Origin: Petaurus breviceps papuanus
Lineage: Eukaryota > Chordata > Mammalia > Diprotodontia > Petauridae
Reading direction: 5' to 3'
Length of the DNA stretch: 64,000 bases
NCBI GenBank assembly: GCA_028583685.1
Contig: JAMXIF010000073.1
Coordinates: forward strand, 9,295,995-9,359,994
Shown: one piece after another, positions 41,711-52,270 of the stretch
Layout of the letters: every line of letters begins with the position of its first letter
Numbering within the stretch: the first letter of the stretch is position 1
Notes under the pieces: generated by a model
What the model saw: only the letters and a program-made list of their open reading frames with translations
The model's database searches: none
Told to the model about the DNA's origin: nothing
Program-made: the position numbers and the translations under genes

Positions 41711-42640
41711 AAGGGGTAGTGGGAAATACACAAGCCATTCACTCCCTAGGTCATTAGTTAATTACAATTTCCGTCACTACTCATTACCCATGGAGAGGTC
41801 TTTTCATCTTCACTCAGGGCAGGCTTTCAGCTTCCATGGCTCCTCTCCCATGGTCCCAGCTTCTGCCCTAATCTAACCAACTGCCACCTGAGTTCAAAGG
41901 CAGACAGCTCCTCTCCATGCTGTTCCTGCTCCACATTGGAGATCATAGTATCCAGTCCATCTCAAATCCTTCACAGTCTCTGTTCCTGGGAAGACAAGGC
42001 TTAACAAAGCCACAAGAACACCCATGCACATTAACAAAGCCACAGCAACATTTGTACAGAATATCAACAGCACAGTCATGCTTCCTCAGTCTTCAGCAGC
42101 TCTAGCTGTCCCTCAGAAGTCTTCAGCAGCTTCATTCTCAAAATCAAAATCACTTTCTCCACAGAAGTTCCAGTCCAGCAGCAGCAGCCCAGCCTTCAGG
42201 TGATCATCCCAAGAAGTTCTGACTTTCTCAATATTGGTCCTCCCTGTTCAGCCCCTTCCTATTACATCAGAAACAGGGGTTCATACCTTCTGTTTCTTTA
42301 ACAGAGGCTTAATTTGAAATTAGGTGCTAAGTACCTCTTAGCTTTCTAATAAAGGGATCTTCAAATTTCATTACCATTACACAAAGTCACATTGGGAAGG
42401 GGGAATCATCTCACCTTGTTCCAGCTCCCTCATTTTGCTGCTCTGAACAGAAACTGAACTTAACTCCTGGTAGGGGTCATCAAATGAATATTTGCTTGGC
42501 TCCATGTCCCAGTAAGGTGCTAGGTACTTCTGTTGGCTACGCTAAATTTGCTTCTATCTGAACCATCTACTATCATGTGCTTGTAGCCAGTTAAAATTTA
42601 AAAAATACCCATCCCAAAAATGAATGTTCAAAAGAACAAG

Positions 42641-43550
42641 AAAGGTGCTACATCTGCTTTTATTAGCAGTCTCTTCAGACCTTGCAACTCTGCCTGACCC
42701 AGAAGGATGTAAGACTAAGCTTTTCTACTAACCCGTGTGCCTTTCTTTGGTACCTAAAGATACAGAACATTATAGAGGGAAAATACAGTAGGAGCCTGCT
42801 ACCTTGATGGCAACACCTTATTCAAAAGAAAAAGATTAGCTAAAAGGGACAACAGAGTAATAAATGTTTCTTGATCTAACTGTGACTGTTCTTAGTTCAA
42901 TGTTAAGCTTTAATAGCTTAACTACAGACTGTCCAAAGTTAAGCCAATTTAACTACAGCTCATGGATCAACTATATAGGTGTCCATTCCACTACATACCC
43001 TTATAATCTTGACAATATCCATTCTTCATCCCCTTGTTTTTCTTGTGTGGTTAGTTAGACCAATCTCTTTTGAATGAATACAAATTTCATTTAAAAGACT
43101 CTACAATGTTCTAAGACTTGGCACTATCAGGACAATGTCATCAAACCAGGGATAGCTGGAAGACCTGACCATTCTATAGAGAGTTCTTTTTCCATTTGAT
43201 ATCTGCACAGGTCAGTCTCTATAACAATAACAAATATCTTTGTTTGGTGAGCACATATCTTCCTATTTTAAGCTGCTCTCAATATTAATATTCATATGTG
43301 CATCTGACAAAGTTATCACTATAATTACATCTTTCAAGGAACCACATATAGTTTTGACATATGCATGAGACACACTTTGCTGGAAGAGAACTTCTAAGGT
43401 AACGTTTTTCCTATAACAAACAAAATGCTTCTTCATATTCTACAAACAATAAGTTTGGCAAGATTTTTTATTTATCACACCTTTCACTCAGCTGAGTCAT
43501 TGTAAAGAAGTCTGCTATAGAAATAACATTTGTGAAAGCCTATCCCATTT
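42641..43550. other. Intergenic, unrecognised AT-rich sequence
   Basis: No convincing gene. It may belong to the RTE-like element that follows. Confidence 0.4.
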
Positions 43551-44225
43551 TCATGCTTTATCAAAAATGTCCTTGATTTTGTAGATTACTTTGATAAGGA
43601 TTTTGTAGAGATGCTGAAGTAGGCCAGGAGTTGATAATTATTGATATTTTAAGTACCTTTTGAAAATAATAATATCAACATATTTGCAAGCATTTTGCAT
43701 CCTCTAATTTTTTTCAGCTATCTTAATAATCTTTTAGCAGCCTCAAAATTATATGGCCTTCATATACTTTTGTGTGGCTATTTGGTCTAATCTAGTTTCT
43801 TTTCCTATCTTTGATTTCTTTAGTGTTATTTCTACTTCCCCATATGTTAACACATTAAGAATGATGATGTTAGAGTCCTAATGTGGGTGGCTGTACTATT
43901 ATTCGTGGAGAAATGGATTCATTACAGAAATCTTTTCCCTTGTTAATCTGCTTATTGTTTTCTTTATAGTTGTGTTCTTAAATGTTCTAAGGATCACCTG
44001 GCTTAGTTTGGTCTCTCACTAGTATTTCTTCATATTTGTTTTTTCTTCCACTATTTCTCATCATTTTATGAGGTAATTACTGTCTATAATATTCTACAAT
44101 CCTCCTCCATGACATTTTCTAAATAAGTTTATAATCAAAACCACAATTGTATTTGTATTCCATATCTCTTTGCCGAACAAGTATATTGGCTGAAGTATTT
44201 CTAGGCCCCTTTAATATCCTTCTTA
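43551..44225 (-). mobile_element. RTE-class LINE fragment, antisense
   Basis: gattttgtagagatgctgaa, gtaggccaggagttgataat, taccttttgaaaataataat resemble antisense RTE reverse transcriptase regions. Strongly decayed. Confidence 0.45.
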
Positions 44226-44233
44226 TAGAGATT

Positions 44234-44381
44234 TCTTTTTTTTTTTTTGGAAGGGGAAAGGCAAGACAATTGGGGTTAAGTGACTTGCCCAAGGTCACAC
44301 AGCTAGTAAGTGTGTCAAGTGTCTGAGGCTGGATTTGAATTCAGGTCCTCAGGTCCTCCTGACTCCAGGGTGGGTGCTTAG
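44234..44381 (-). mobile_element. WSINE1-type SINE, antisense, 5' end missing
   Basis: acaattggggttaagtgact, tgcccaaggtcacacagcta, caggtcctcctgactccagg. It carries a small internal duplication of caggtcct. Confidence 0.92.
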
Positions 44382-44679
44382 AGCTTTCTTTATTTGGGTA
44401 AAACTTCATTAAAAAAGCAATAGTCTTTGTTGATTTATTTTATCCACCTTCTGGGTGTATGTGTGTGGGGAAGAGGTAAATAGCTTATTTAGTTAGATCA
44501 AATTGTAATTGTCTCAACTGTTCTTCAACAATTCTTCCCACCTTCAGTCTTTATTCCAGGAATAAGAAATTACTTTGATATTTAATAAGTTGGTTATCAG
44601 AATGTACATAGAATGATGATTTGGAGATGACTCTCATATTGGTGAATAGTTTCTTGTCTATTGAAATGAATTATTTTAG

Positions 44680-44826
44680 GGCAGCTAGGTGGCACAGTGA
44701 ATAGAGCACTGGCCCTGGAGTCAGGAGAACCTGAGTTCAAATCCAGCCTCAGACACTTAACACTTACTAGCCATGTAACCTTGGGCAAGTCACTTAACCC
44801 CAATTGCCCCTCCAAAAAAAAAAGAA
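44680..44826 (+). mobile_element. WSINE1-type SINE
   Basis: gggcagctaggtggcacagt, gagcactggccctggagtca, taaccttgggcaagtcactt, ccaattgcccctcc and poly(A). The flanking gaaatgaattatttt occurs on both sides. Confidence 0.95.
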
Positions 44827-45687
44827 ATGAATTATTTTTAGTTAAGATGGCAGCATGAAGGGTCAAAAAGAAGACTAGCTCTTCTGCATGTACTACAACA
44901 AAAATCTAAAAATAGTACCATACCAGATAATGACTAAGAAATATAAAGAGAAACTAGGGTAAGTGCCTTCATCCAACCCAGGACTTAAGATAGGCAGCAA
45001 TCTGTGAGAACTCTCCACCAGGGAAGCCAATGTAGGCAGAGATAAACCAGTAGCCTGCCAGTATTCAGATTAGAAACATCCTAAAGACATTTGAAGCCTA
45101 CAGTTCTCTTGCTGGGGTCTCAGGAAGCCTGGAATGAGTGGACAGGGAAGCCCCAGGGGTCTTGAAAACCTATAATGCCCTGTTATGGCTCAAGGGAGCT
45201 CAATCTATAGCACTTCCACTATAGATATGGAAACAAGAACCAATCATGCTCCCACCTATGTTCTCTGTGTAGTCCTGGTTTCCACAGCAATCTGACATGA
45301 GAAATTCCATGGGTTCTGAAGACTGCAGTACTCTGAATTCAGATAGTTGATCTTTATAAAACTTGCCAGCACTCTGAGCTCAGGAAGAATAGGGGAAGTG
45401 GAAGTTAGTAGCAAGAGACCATGGATTTCAGGTCAGGATCAAGTAGAACCAAGAGTATGGCAGGGGAAGGATCCTGACCCCAAGTACAAAGTCCCAAGTC
45501 AAGAACTGGGGCTTAGGCATGAGGAAAGAGAAGAAAACACTGAACACTCTGGAGAAACATTTCAGATCAAGAGATGCCTGAGAAGTCTTCTGAAGAGAAA
45601 AGTAACCCTACAGCAATGAGAAATTGAGCCTCAGAGGGAGAAAAAGACTTGGGCACAAGCATTATGAAAGTACCTGAAAGAAATGAA

Positions 45688-45993
45688 GCAGGGGGTGGCC
45701 AGGTAGCACAGCGAGTAAGAGCACTGGCTCCAGTGTCAGAACGACCTGGAGATCAAATCCCGGGCTCAGACACTTAGCACCCACCCAGAAGCACCTGGCC
45801 GTGTAACCTCGAGCAAGTTACTTAACCCCAATTGCTCAGGGGCAGCCAGGTGGCTCAGTGAGTAAGAGCACCGCTCCAGTGTCAGGGATGACCTGGATCA
45901 AATCTGGGCTCAGATACTCAGCACCACACCCAGAAATAACTGGCCGTGTAACCTTGAGCAAGTGACTTAACCCCAATTGCTTTAAAAAAAAAA
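45688..45993 (+). mobile_element. Head-to-tail SINE dimer of the GGCCGTG subfamily
   Basis: Monomer 1 (45688-45838) ends caattgct without poly(A). Monomer 2 (45839-45993) follows directly and ends in poly(A). A single duplication, aaagaaatgaa (45677-45687 and 45994-46004), flanks the pair. Confidence 0.88.
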
Positions 45994-46815
45994 AAAGAAA
46001 TGAATCAAGAGATAGAACATGAAATTACAGGTGAAATTAGAACTCTAGAGGAAAAAATAGAATTTAAAAATAGCTTAGAATAGAAGGTAGAAAAAAGTAA
46101 CAGGTTCTTTGAAGGTTAGAATGGAACAAAAAGAACTCGATTACTCAAAATGAAAAGAAATATTAGGAAAAACTCAGATTAAAAAATAGGAAAAAAATAA
46201 GGTATCTCCTCCCAACTACTCTTGCAAACAGATTTAGGAGAGATAATTTAAATTCATAACCAAACCAAACAAAACAAAATCCTGAATGCTGTATTTCAGA
46301 AATCACAAATGAAAACTGCTGAGATCTATTAGAATCAGGGGAAAAAGTTATAATAGAAACTGCTGTTCACCTCCTGAGAGAAACTCCACAATGAAAACTA
46401 TCAGTAATGTCATAGTCAAAACCCACAGCTTCCACATAAAAAAAAAATGTGTGTGGGGGGTGGGGAAGGAGGGACGGGGAGACAAATACTATTAATAGCC
46501 CAAAAGAGTTTAGGCAGCTGGAGCCTAGAGGCAGGATCACATAAGACTTTGGAGCTATGAAGAGAAGGAAATCTTAAAACAATATTCTGAAAGGCAAAAG
46601 GCAAGGACTTCTAAGTCTATCATTGTAACTAAGAATAATTCACCCTGAAAGACTAATGTTCTGGGGAGAAAAATGCATTTTTAAGGAACAAAGGACTTTC
46701 ATGCATTCTTGATTGAAAAGACCAGAACTCAACAGAAATTCTGAAATTCAAATGCAAGAGTCAAGAAAGAAACTTAGAAAGGTATCTTCTGGACATTTGG
46801 TAGGGGTTATACACT

Positions 46816-47060
46816 GATGAGGGGCAGGTAGGAGGTGCAATGAATAGAGCTCCTGGCCTAGAATCAGGAAGACCTGAGTTCAAATCCAGATTCAGACACT
46901 TAATAGATGTGTGACCTTGAGCAAATCACTTAGCTCTATTTTCCTCAATTTCCTCATCTACAGAATGAGCTAGAGAAGGAAATAGTAAATCATTTCAGTA
47001 TCTTTACCAAGAAAGCCCCAAATGGGGTCATGAAGAGTCACAATTGAACAATGACTGCAA
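46816..47060 (+). mobile_element. Mar-1-type SINE with RTE-like tail
   Basis: gaatcaggaagacctgagtt, gagcaaatcacttagctcta, ccaaatggggtcatgaagag. Inserted in the L1-related element. Confidence 0.87.
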
Positions 47061-47686
47061 TGAATACAATGATGAAATTTAAATATGGTGAGGAAGAGAG
47101 AAGAATCCTTTCCAAACCTGAATGTCATTACTCATCAAAGCAATTGATAAATAACACAAATTAGAGACCTGGGAATGGTTCCGTTCTGTTGTGATGTTCT
47201 TGGGAGGGGAGCAAAGAAAAGAGAAAGAAGGTGGCAGGACTAGTTCTTATAATTGGACTACTGATACTGGAAAGCAGTCTGGAACTATACCCCCAAAGTC
47301 ATTGAATTCTGTTTTTCCATTGAATCAGAAATACAATGACAACATTTATTCCCCAAAGAGATAAAAGGAAGGAAAGGACTCATATATACAAAAATATTCA
47401 TATAATCATTTTATTGTTATAATAAAGAACTGGAAACTAAGGGGGGAGGCACCTCAACAAAATATGATGAATGAAATGACTTATTATTGCTCCATAAATA
47501 ATAATGAAAGGGAAAGATTCAGAGAAACTTGAGAAAACTTATAGAACTAATGCAGAGTGAAATGAGCTAAACAAGGTGTATAATTTATCCGATGACTATA
47601 ATATTGTTTAAAAAAAAACTAAAATGAAAGATTTAAGTGTTTTGATCAATGAAAAGACTACCCAAGGTAGTGAACTAGAAGGGTAT

Positions 47687-48238
47687 GTTGAGGTTTAGGG
47701 GTGCTGGGACCCTGAAATAGCAACAAGTGGGTTCTGCCTGAATTCCATCCAAGTCTTCTTTCAGCTAAAGAAAAGCAAGGTTTATTAAAGATCCACTGTA
47801 TTGGCTAGTCTCTTAAAGAATGTAAGCATTTGCATTGCTAATGCAAACTGGCCAGATTGAATCTGGGCATTTTCATGGAGGCAAGATGAATCTTACGATC
47901 TAGGAGTGGGCAAATAGTCTGAGTTGACTTGAGGAGGAGTCTAGGGAAGATCTTGATGGAGTGGCCAGTAGGCTGAGGTGAATGAAGGTTGACTGCCTGG
48001 ACAAAGAAAATGGGGTCTAGATAGTAGCTGGGACAATCTGGAGGTAAAAGACAATGAAGAGCTGGGCTGGGTTAGGGGTAACAGAGAATTGGGAGATTGG
48101 GCTTCAATACTGAAAGATCAATTGAGAGGATTATAATCAGTGTAACACCAGAGAATTGATCAAGTAGGAAAATTCAAGGAGGTTTCCAGAGCCTATACAT
48201 CATCAGGTAGGATGAGACATATAATTTCAGACATGGCC
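47687..48238 (-). mobile_element. Possible solitary LTR, antisense, family uncertain
   Basis: Begins tgttgaggtttaggggtgct, has caaggtttattaaagatcca near its left end (the antisense of a poly(A) signal), and stops near gacatggcca. I found no matching partner or target duplication. Confidence 0.35.
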
Positions 48239-48239
48239 A

Positions 48240-50640
48240 ATATATGGATTTGTTTTGTAATTCTATTTGTTACAAGGGGCAGTGCTTTTGTAGAAGGAAC
48301 CGAGAAATTTTGCTTCTCTCTCCCCAAAAGAAAAGAAACAAAATTGTCATTGATATGATTTTTCATGAACAGAAGCGAACAAAAGGCATAAGAGTTCTAG
48401 AAACTCATGTTAAATTTATTACATACTTTTAAAAACTACAAGATACATATGATGTAGAGATTCACAGTTTCAGACACAATTCTCTCTTCTGTTCTTTATG
48501 GAAATGTTTATGTTTGTTGGTTGTCAAGTGCAGAATAACAAAAAATTTTTTTTGAAAGAAATATAATCAGATTTATTTTTTGTGATGTTTGGTGCTTGCC
48601 ATAGAAGTGCCTCCTGCCTCTTTTCTTGAAAATAGTCATGATAATGTAAATCTGAGGTTTGTAGCCTTTGACTTCTCTCATTTCTCACTCCAGTCATCAT
48701 TTTTTACTTTTAATTTTTTTTTACTAATCTGAATTATTTTACAATAATTGTTATATGAATGATGTTTTTGATTTACTCATTTCTCTACTTTTAGTTGCTG
48801 AATTGAGACTTTATTCCATGGCTAGTCTTCACTCCCTACTGTACTTTTGGGTCTAGTAATCAGTCCTGCTTGGTCACGCCTTTTGGTCCCCTAGGCCCTA
48901 GTGGTAACTTGTAGCTCCCAGAGTTATTAACCTTAATCTGTGAGACTCAAAAAGCTGGATCTTCAGGGCTTTTTTGGACAGATAATGGCAGAAATCTCAG
49001 GGCCTGGGTTGTACTAGTCTGAGCACAGCATCACAATGGTAGTCAATGCCCAGTCCCCCCTGGTACCCCACCAGGCTTCCAAGATCTCCTTTCTGACCAC
49101 CCTGACCCTTTCTGACAGCTTTCTTAAGTCCGGCCTCTCTTTTTAATGCCTCTGGATACAGAGCCTTGCAAGCTATGCATGTTCTGTCTGGTCATGCTGG
49201 TGATCACTTTTCTTGAAGGATATCCTTTCCTATTGCCTTTGAGTTTCTGGTCAAATTTTTGTGCTGTTCTGGGGTGGAAGAAGTCATGTACTGTAGTTTC
49301 TCATTATATTTATTGAACATTATATAGTCTAATACAAACTTCAGGGTTTAATTGATTTTTCCCAGGCCTAGGTATAGTGGAGTTGTGTGACCTGTCCCGA
49401 ATTCAGCAAGCCACCTTGGCAGGAAGCTCAACGCTTCTCTTCTCCTTCCTAAGAACCCAAAACTTTCCCTCCTTTTTGATACACCTGCTTTTTATCTTCT
49501 CCTAGTCCCCCCAGTTGTTGGGCTATTTTTTCAAGAATAAGCCAGGAGCTCACATTTAGAATACCTGCAGCTAATTTGATGTTTATAGATGTGGCTGGGT
49601 TGGGACTCCTCTTAAGAGGAGATTTTTCTAGGATCCTTCCTATTAGAAGGAAAGGCTGGAATTCATTTAAACTCCTATGAAATATTTGTGAACCATCAAA
49701 TACTTGAGGGAGTGAAGGAATTTATTCAGATTTCCAAAGTAAACCATGTATGGATTTATCAATCATGTCATACACTTAATTGCATGGACGGTATGTAAAT
49801 TTATGCATCAGAATACAGAATTTTGACACATAAAACTAGATTGTTTTGAAAACGTTTTCAAAATGCAGGATCCAAGTTCCTCATGCATTTCATTAAATCA
49901 TTGCCCAGTTACTTAGTGGCTTTAGATTCTAGTAGCAGAGGGGCTATCTTTTCTTGCCCATTCAGGGTAAAGGAATAAAGCTTTTTGCCCAAGTTATCAA
50001 AAGTAGAGATAGAGGGTCAACAGGACATGTATGTGAAGCCTCCATTCATAGCATGTATATTAACACTGTAAGTTCACCTCTTTTCTACATATGTAAATAC
50101 AGGAATTAGCCCCTGTGAGTTATTTTGAATTCCATAGTGTGCAGCATCATACCTTACCATTATAATGATATCAGCATTCTTTCAGTAATATTATATGACC
50201 AAGAGTTGTGGAGTTACACACATACTAAGGAAAGGCACATGATGGGAGAGAGGGGGCTGGAATGTGTTACCCACAAAAACAACTCAGGATAAATAGCATT
50301 AAGGATATTATCATAGATTCATAAGACTGGAAGAAAAAGTGGGTTAGTCAAGCAAAGAACAGCCCAAATGCTTTGTTGATATCCATGCAATGTAGACTTA
50401 TCTGGAAGGCCCCCAGCACCTCTGTGATCCTCCCCATAGATTTGTATAATGACGCAAAAGTCACACAGGATGAGAAGATGTGGATGGGATGTGAGGTACA
50501 CTTTTTGGGGGGAGTACCCCTATCAAGGACATCACAGATCCATAGAAGTATAATTATTATACAGTGGAAAGTGAATTGTAGGTGCACTTTCAGGGTTATC
50601 AAAATTATGACAACCATCAGTCAATTAATTAACAAGAATT
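48240..50640. other. Intergenic, unrecognised
   Basis: Two stretches (48780-49330 and 49340-49640) look like eroded retroelement sequence but I cannot assign a family. No exon pattern was found. Confidence 0.4.
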
Positions 50641-50730
50641 CATTAAGTTTTTATTATATGCACCAGGCATGTTGTGCCCTGGGGATACCAAACCAAAAAA
50701 TTAAAGTCTCTGCCTTTAGCATAATAGCCT

Positions 50731-50746
50731 GTGTTGCCATGGAGAT
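50731..50746 (+). promoter_or_regulatory. X-box (RFX)-like motif
   Basis: gttgccatggagatg has a perfect first RFX half-site (GTTGCC) and a partial second (GGAGAT) at the usual close spacing. X-boxes are typical of promoters of ciliary and sperm-flagellar genes. It lies about 1.15 kb before the candidate ATG at 51890. A CCAAT box occurs in gtagccaatgagg near 51101. Confidence 0.35.
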
Positions 50747-51375
50747 GAGAGGTGCTCAGGCAGATGTTATCCCAATTCCACCAGCCCACACCCTCCCCTG
50801 CTGGAACCATAAACAGAGTAGGCTGTGAAGAAGCCACCACTCCCAAACCTCCAGAAGCTTAGAGGTCATAGGGTCAGCTACTGGAGGAAAGGAAACAGAA
50901 AGGCAGGGGCTGCCAAGTACCCAGGTGCAAGCTCCTGATAGATGGGCAAGGCTACCATGACAGTGAGGCAGAGAAAAAAAATCCTGTTTTTCCCTACCCT
51001 TCACTGGAGTCGCATCTTACTGCCTGGAAAGCCACATCTAAGGGAGTACAGCCAGAAGCTATCTCCCCCTTTAAAAGGTCATCAGCTCTTGCAACTCAGT
51101 AGCCAATGAGGGGACATTTTAGCATTTCAAATTGCAAGTTCTTTAACTCATAAGACAGCTCCAGAGCTCCCATGTAAATGGATTGGAACCAGGCAGGAAA
51201 TATCTGCACATACTCTGAGGGAGAGATTGGATAAGTTCATTGATTCCCATAAGCAAATACAACATATATACAAGGTAAATTCAAAGCAATAGAGGCACTT
51301 ATAATTAGGGGGCTTAAAAGGCCTCATGAAGAGATAGCCCCTGAACTGTTTTAAATGAAGGTAAGGATGCTAAAA

Positions 51376-51540
51376 AATCATAACTCCAGAGCTGGAAGGG
51401 ACTTCAAAGTTCAACTGCTTCCTTCATCAGCCAAGGAAACTTGACTTACCCAAACTGCATAAGCACTAAGCTGCCAGAGGCAGGATCTGAACCCAGGCCT
51501 TCTGACTCCAAAATTTTGGCTCTCTCCACTAGAACATGTG
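51376..51540 (-). mobile_element. MIR fragment, antisense
   Basis: actccagagctggaagggac, agccaaggaaacttgactta, ggatctgaacccaggccttc. It lies between the X-box-like motif and candidate exon 1. Confidence 0.65.
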
Positions 51541-51689
51541 GTCAGTTATCAACTTATCTGAAATGGACAGAAGAGGAATGGTAGATGACACAATTGTGGA
51601 TAAAATCTTCATTCATTCATTCACCTCCTGGATAATTCAGTGTTGGCTACATTCTGGCTTAAGGCCAGAGTAGCTTTTGACTTCAGTTC

Positions 51690-52270
51690 CTGTTTGAAGT
51701 GATGTCATAGGGGCCACATAGCAACGAGGGAACCTCCCACCCTATGGTCCACTTCCCGAGGGAGGGGACCCAGAGGAGAGGTTTCTAAACCGTGCTTCTT
51801 CCAGTCTGAGGTTCATTTTTTTTTTCATTGATCCCTCTTTGACCTTTTCTTTCCCATGATTTAAAAAGAGAGAGAAAGAGAAACAAATCATGGAGAAGGA
51901 GACAGTTCACCGGCAACACCGGCTCGCCCCAGGGGTCCCACCCACTGCCATGGCCCCTGGGCTTCACAGAGTGGTCACTGAAGCATCTGAACTTCAGAGG
52001 AGCAAGAGTGTTGGGGGATTTCCCCCCATGGGAGAACCTGTGGCCCCCATTGAGAAGCTGCTGCAGGAACTTGGTGAGAGAGGGCCCTGGGACCCGAGGC
52101 TTGCTTCAGGGAGAAGACTTTGGGGCCCTGATGCATTAGGGATGAATGTGGCAACAAAAGCCAGACGACTACTGTGTCTGAGGCCGTGTTACAGATGCTA
52201 GTTTGGGAAGGGGGCGGGGTGATGGGGAGAAAATGTGAAAATGGAAAAATAGATATTTTGTGGGGGTAGA
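51690..52270. promoter_or_regulatory. Locally GC/CpG-richer segment around candidate exon 1
   Basis: This stretch has several CpGs (caacgaggg, ttcccgaggg, accggcaacaccggctcg written in parts here, gggggcgggg) in otherwise CpG-poor sequence, plus a GC-box-like gggcgggg at 52211. It could be a weak CpG-type promoter or simply coding sequence. I judged it by eye. Confidence 0.3.
51890..52073 (+). CDS. Candidate gene, coding exon 1
   Basis: 61 codons plus G. It starts MEKETVHRQHRLAPGVPPTA and ends APIEKLLQEL, then G|gtgaga. The exon lies in locally GC- and CpG-richer DNA than its surroundings. A spliced 5' UTR is possible: a pyrimidine-rich tract ending tttaaaaag lies about 20 bp before the ATG. 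The reading frame stays open past the donor to 52201, so a read-through form cannot be excluded. Confidence 0.58.

Larger units (their letters stand above)
40540..42640 (-). mobile_element. Probable old LTR-type element, family uncertain
   Basis: About 2.1 kb of compositionally uniform sequence with ttatt near its left end (an antisense AATAAA would fit) and an internal short-unit tandem tract. It does not resemble any LINE or SINE here. It carries a later SINE insertion at 41377-41530. I cannot define its ends or terminal repeats. It is a broken fossil if it is one at all. Confidence 0.3.
44833..47640 (+). mobile_element. L1-related element with 5' UTR and ORF1 but almost no ORF2 (HAL1-like), sense
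   Basis: It starts agttaagatggcagcatgaa (L1 5' UTR style). ORF1-like sequence follows (cctgagagaaactccacaat, atattctgaaaggcaaaagg, cttgattgaaaagaccagaa). Soon afterwards comes the 3' end of ORF2 (ctggaactatacccccaaag, agataaaaggaaggaaagga, actaatgcagagtgaaatga). Only about 2.4 kb of LINE sequence remains after removing two SINE insertions. Confidence 0.7.

Noticed and set aside
44680-44760. tRNA-like sequences with A-box- and B-box-like motifs
   Set aside because: All such sequences here are SINE heads, recognisable by the shared body and poly(A) or RTE-like tail. None folds as a plausible functional tRNA by eye.
50373-50828. 151-codon open frame on +
   Set aside because: It runs across eroded repeat-like sequence and the X-box-like motif. 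No domain and no splice link to the candidate gene in its frame.
52074-52201. Reading candidate exon 1 as a single-exon 103-codon gene
   Set aside because: A gtgaga donor lies at the point where phase joins exon 2 exactly, and the sequence after it loses the charged pattern. The spliced model explains more, though read-through cannot be excluded.
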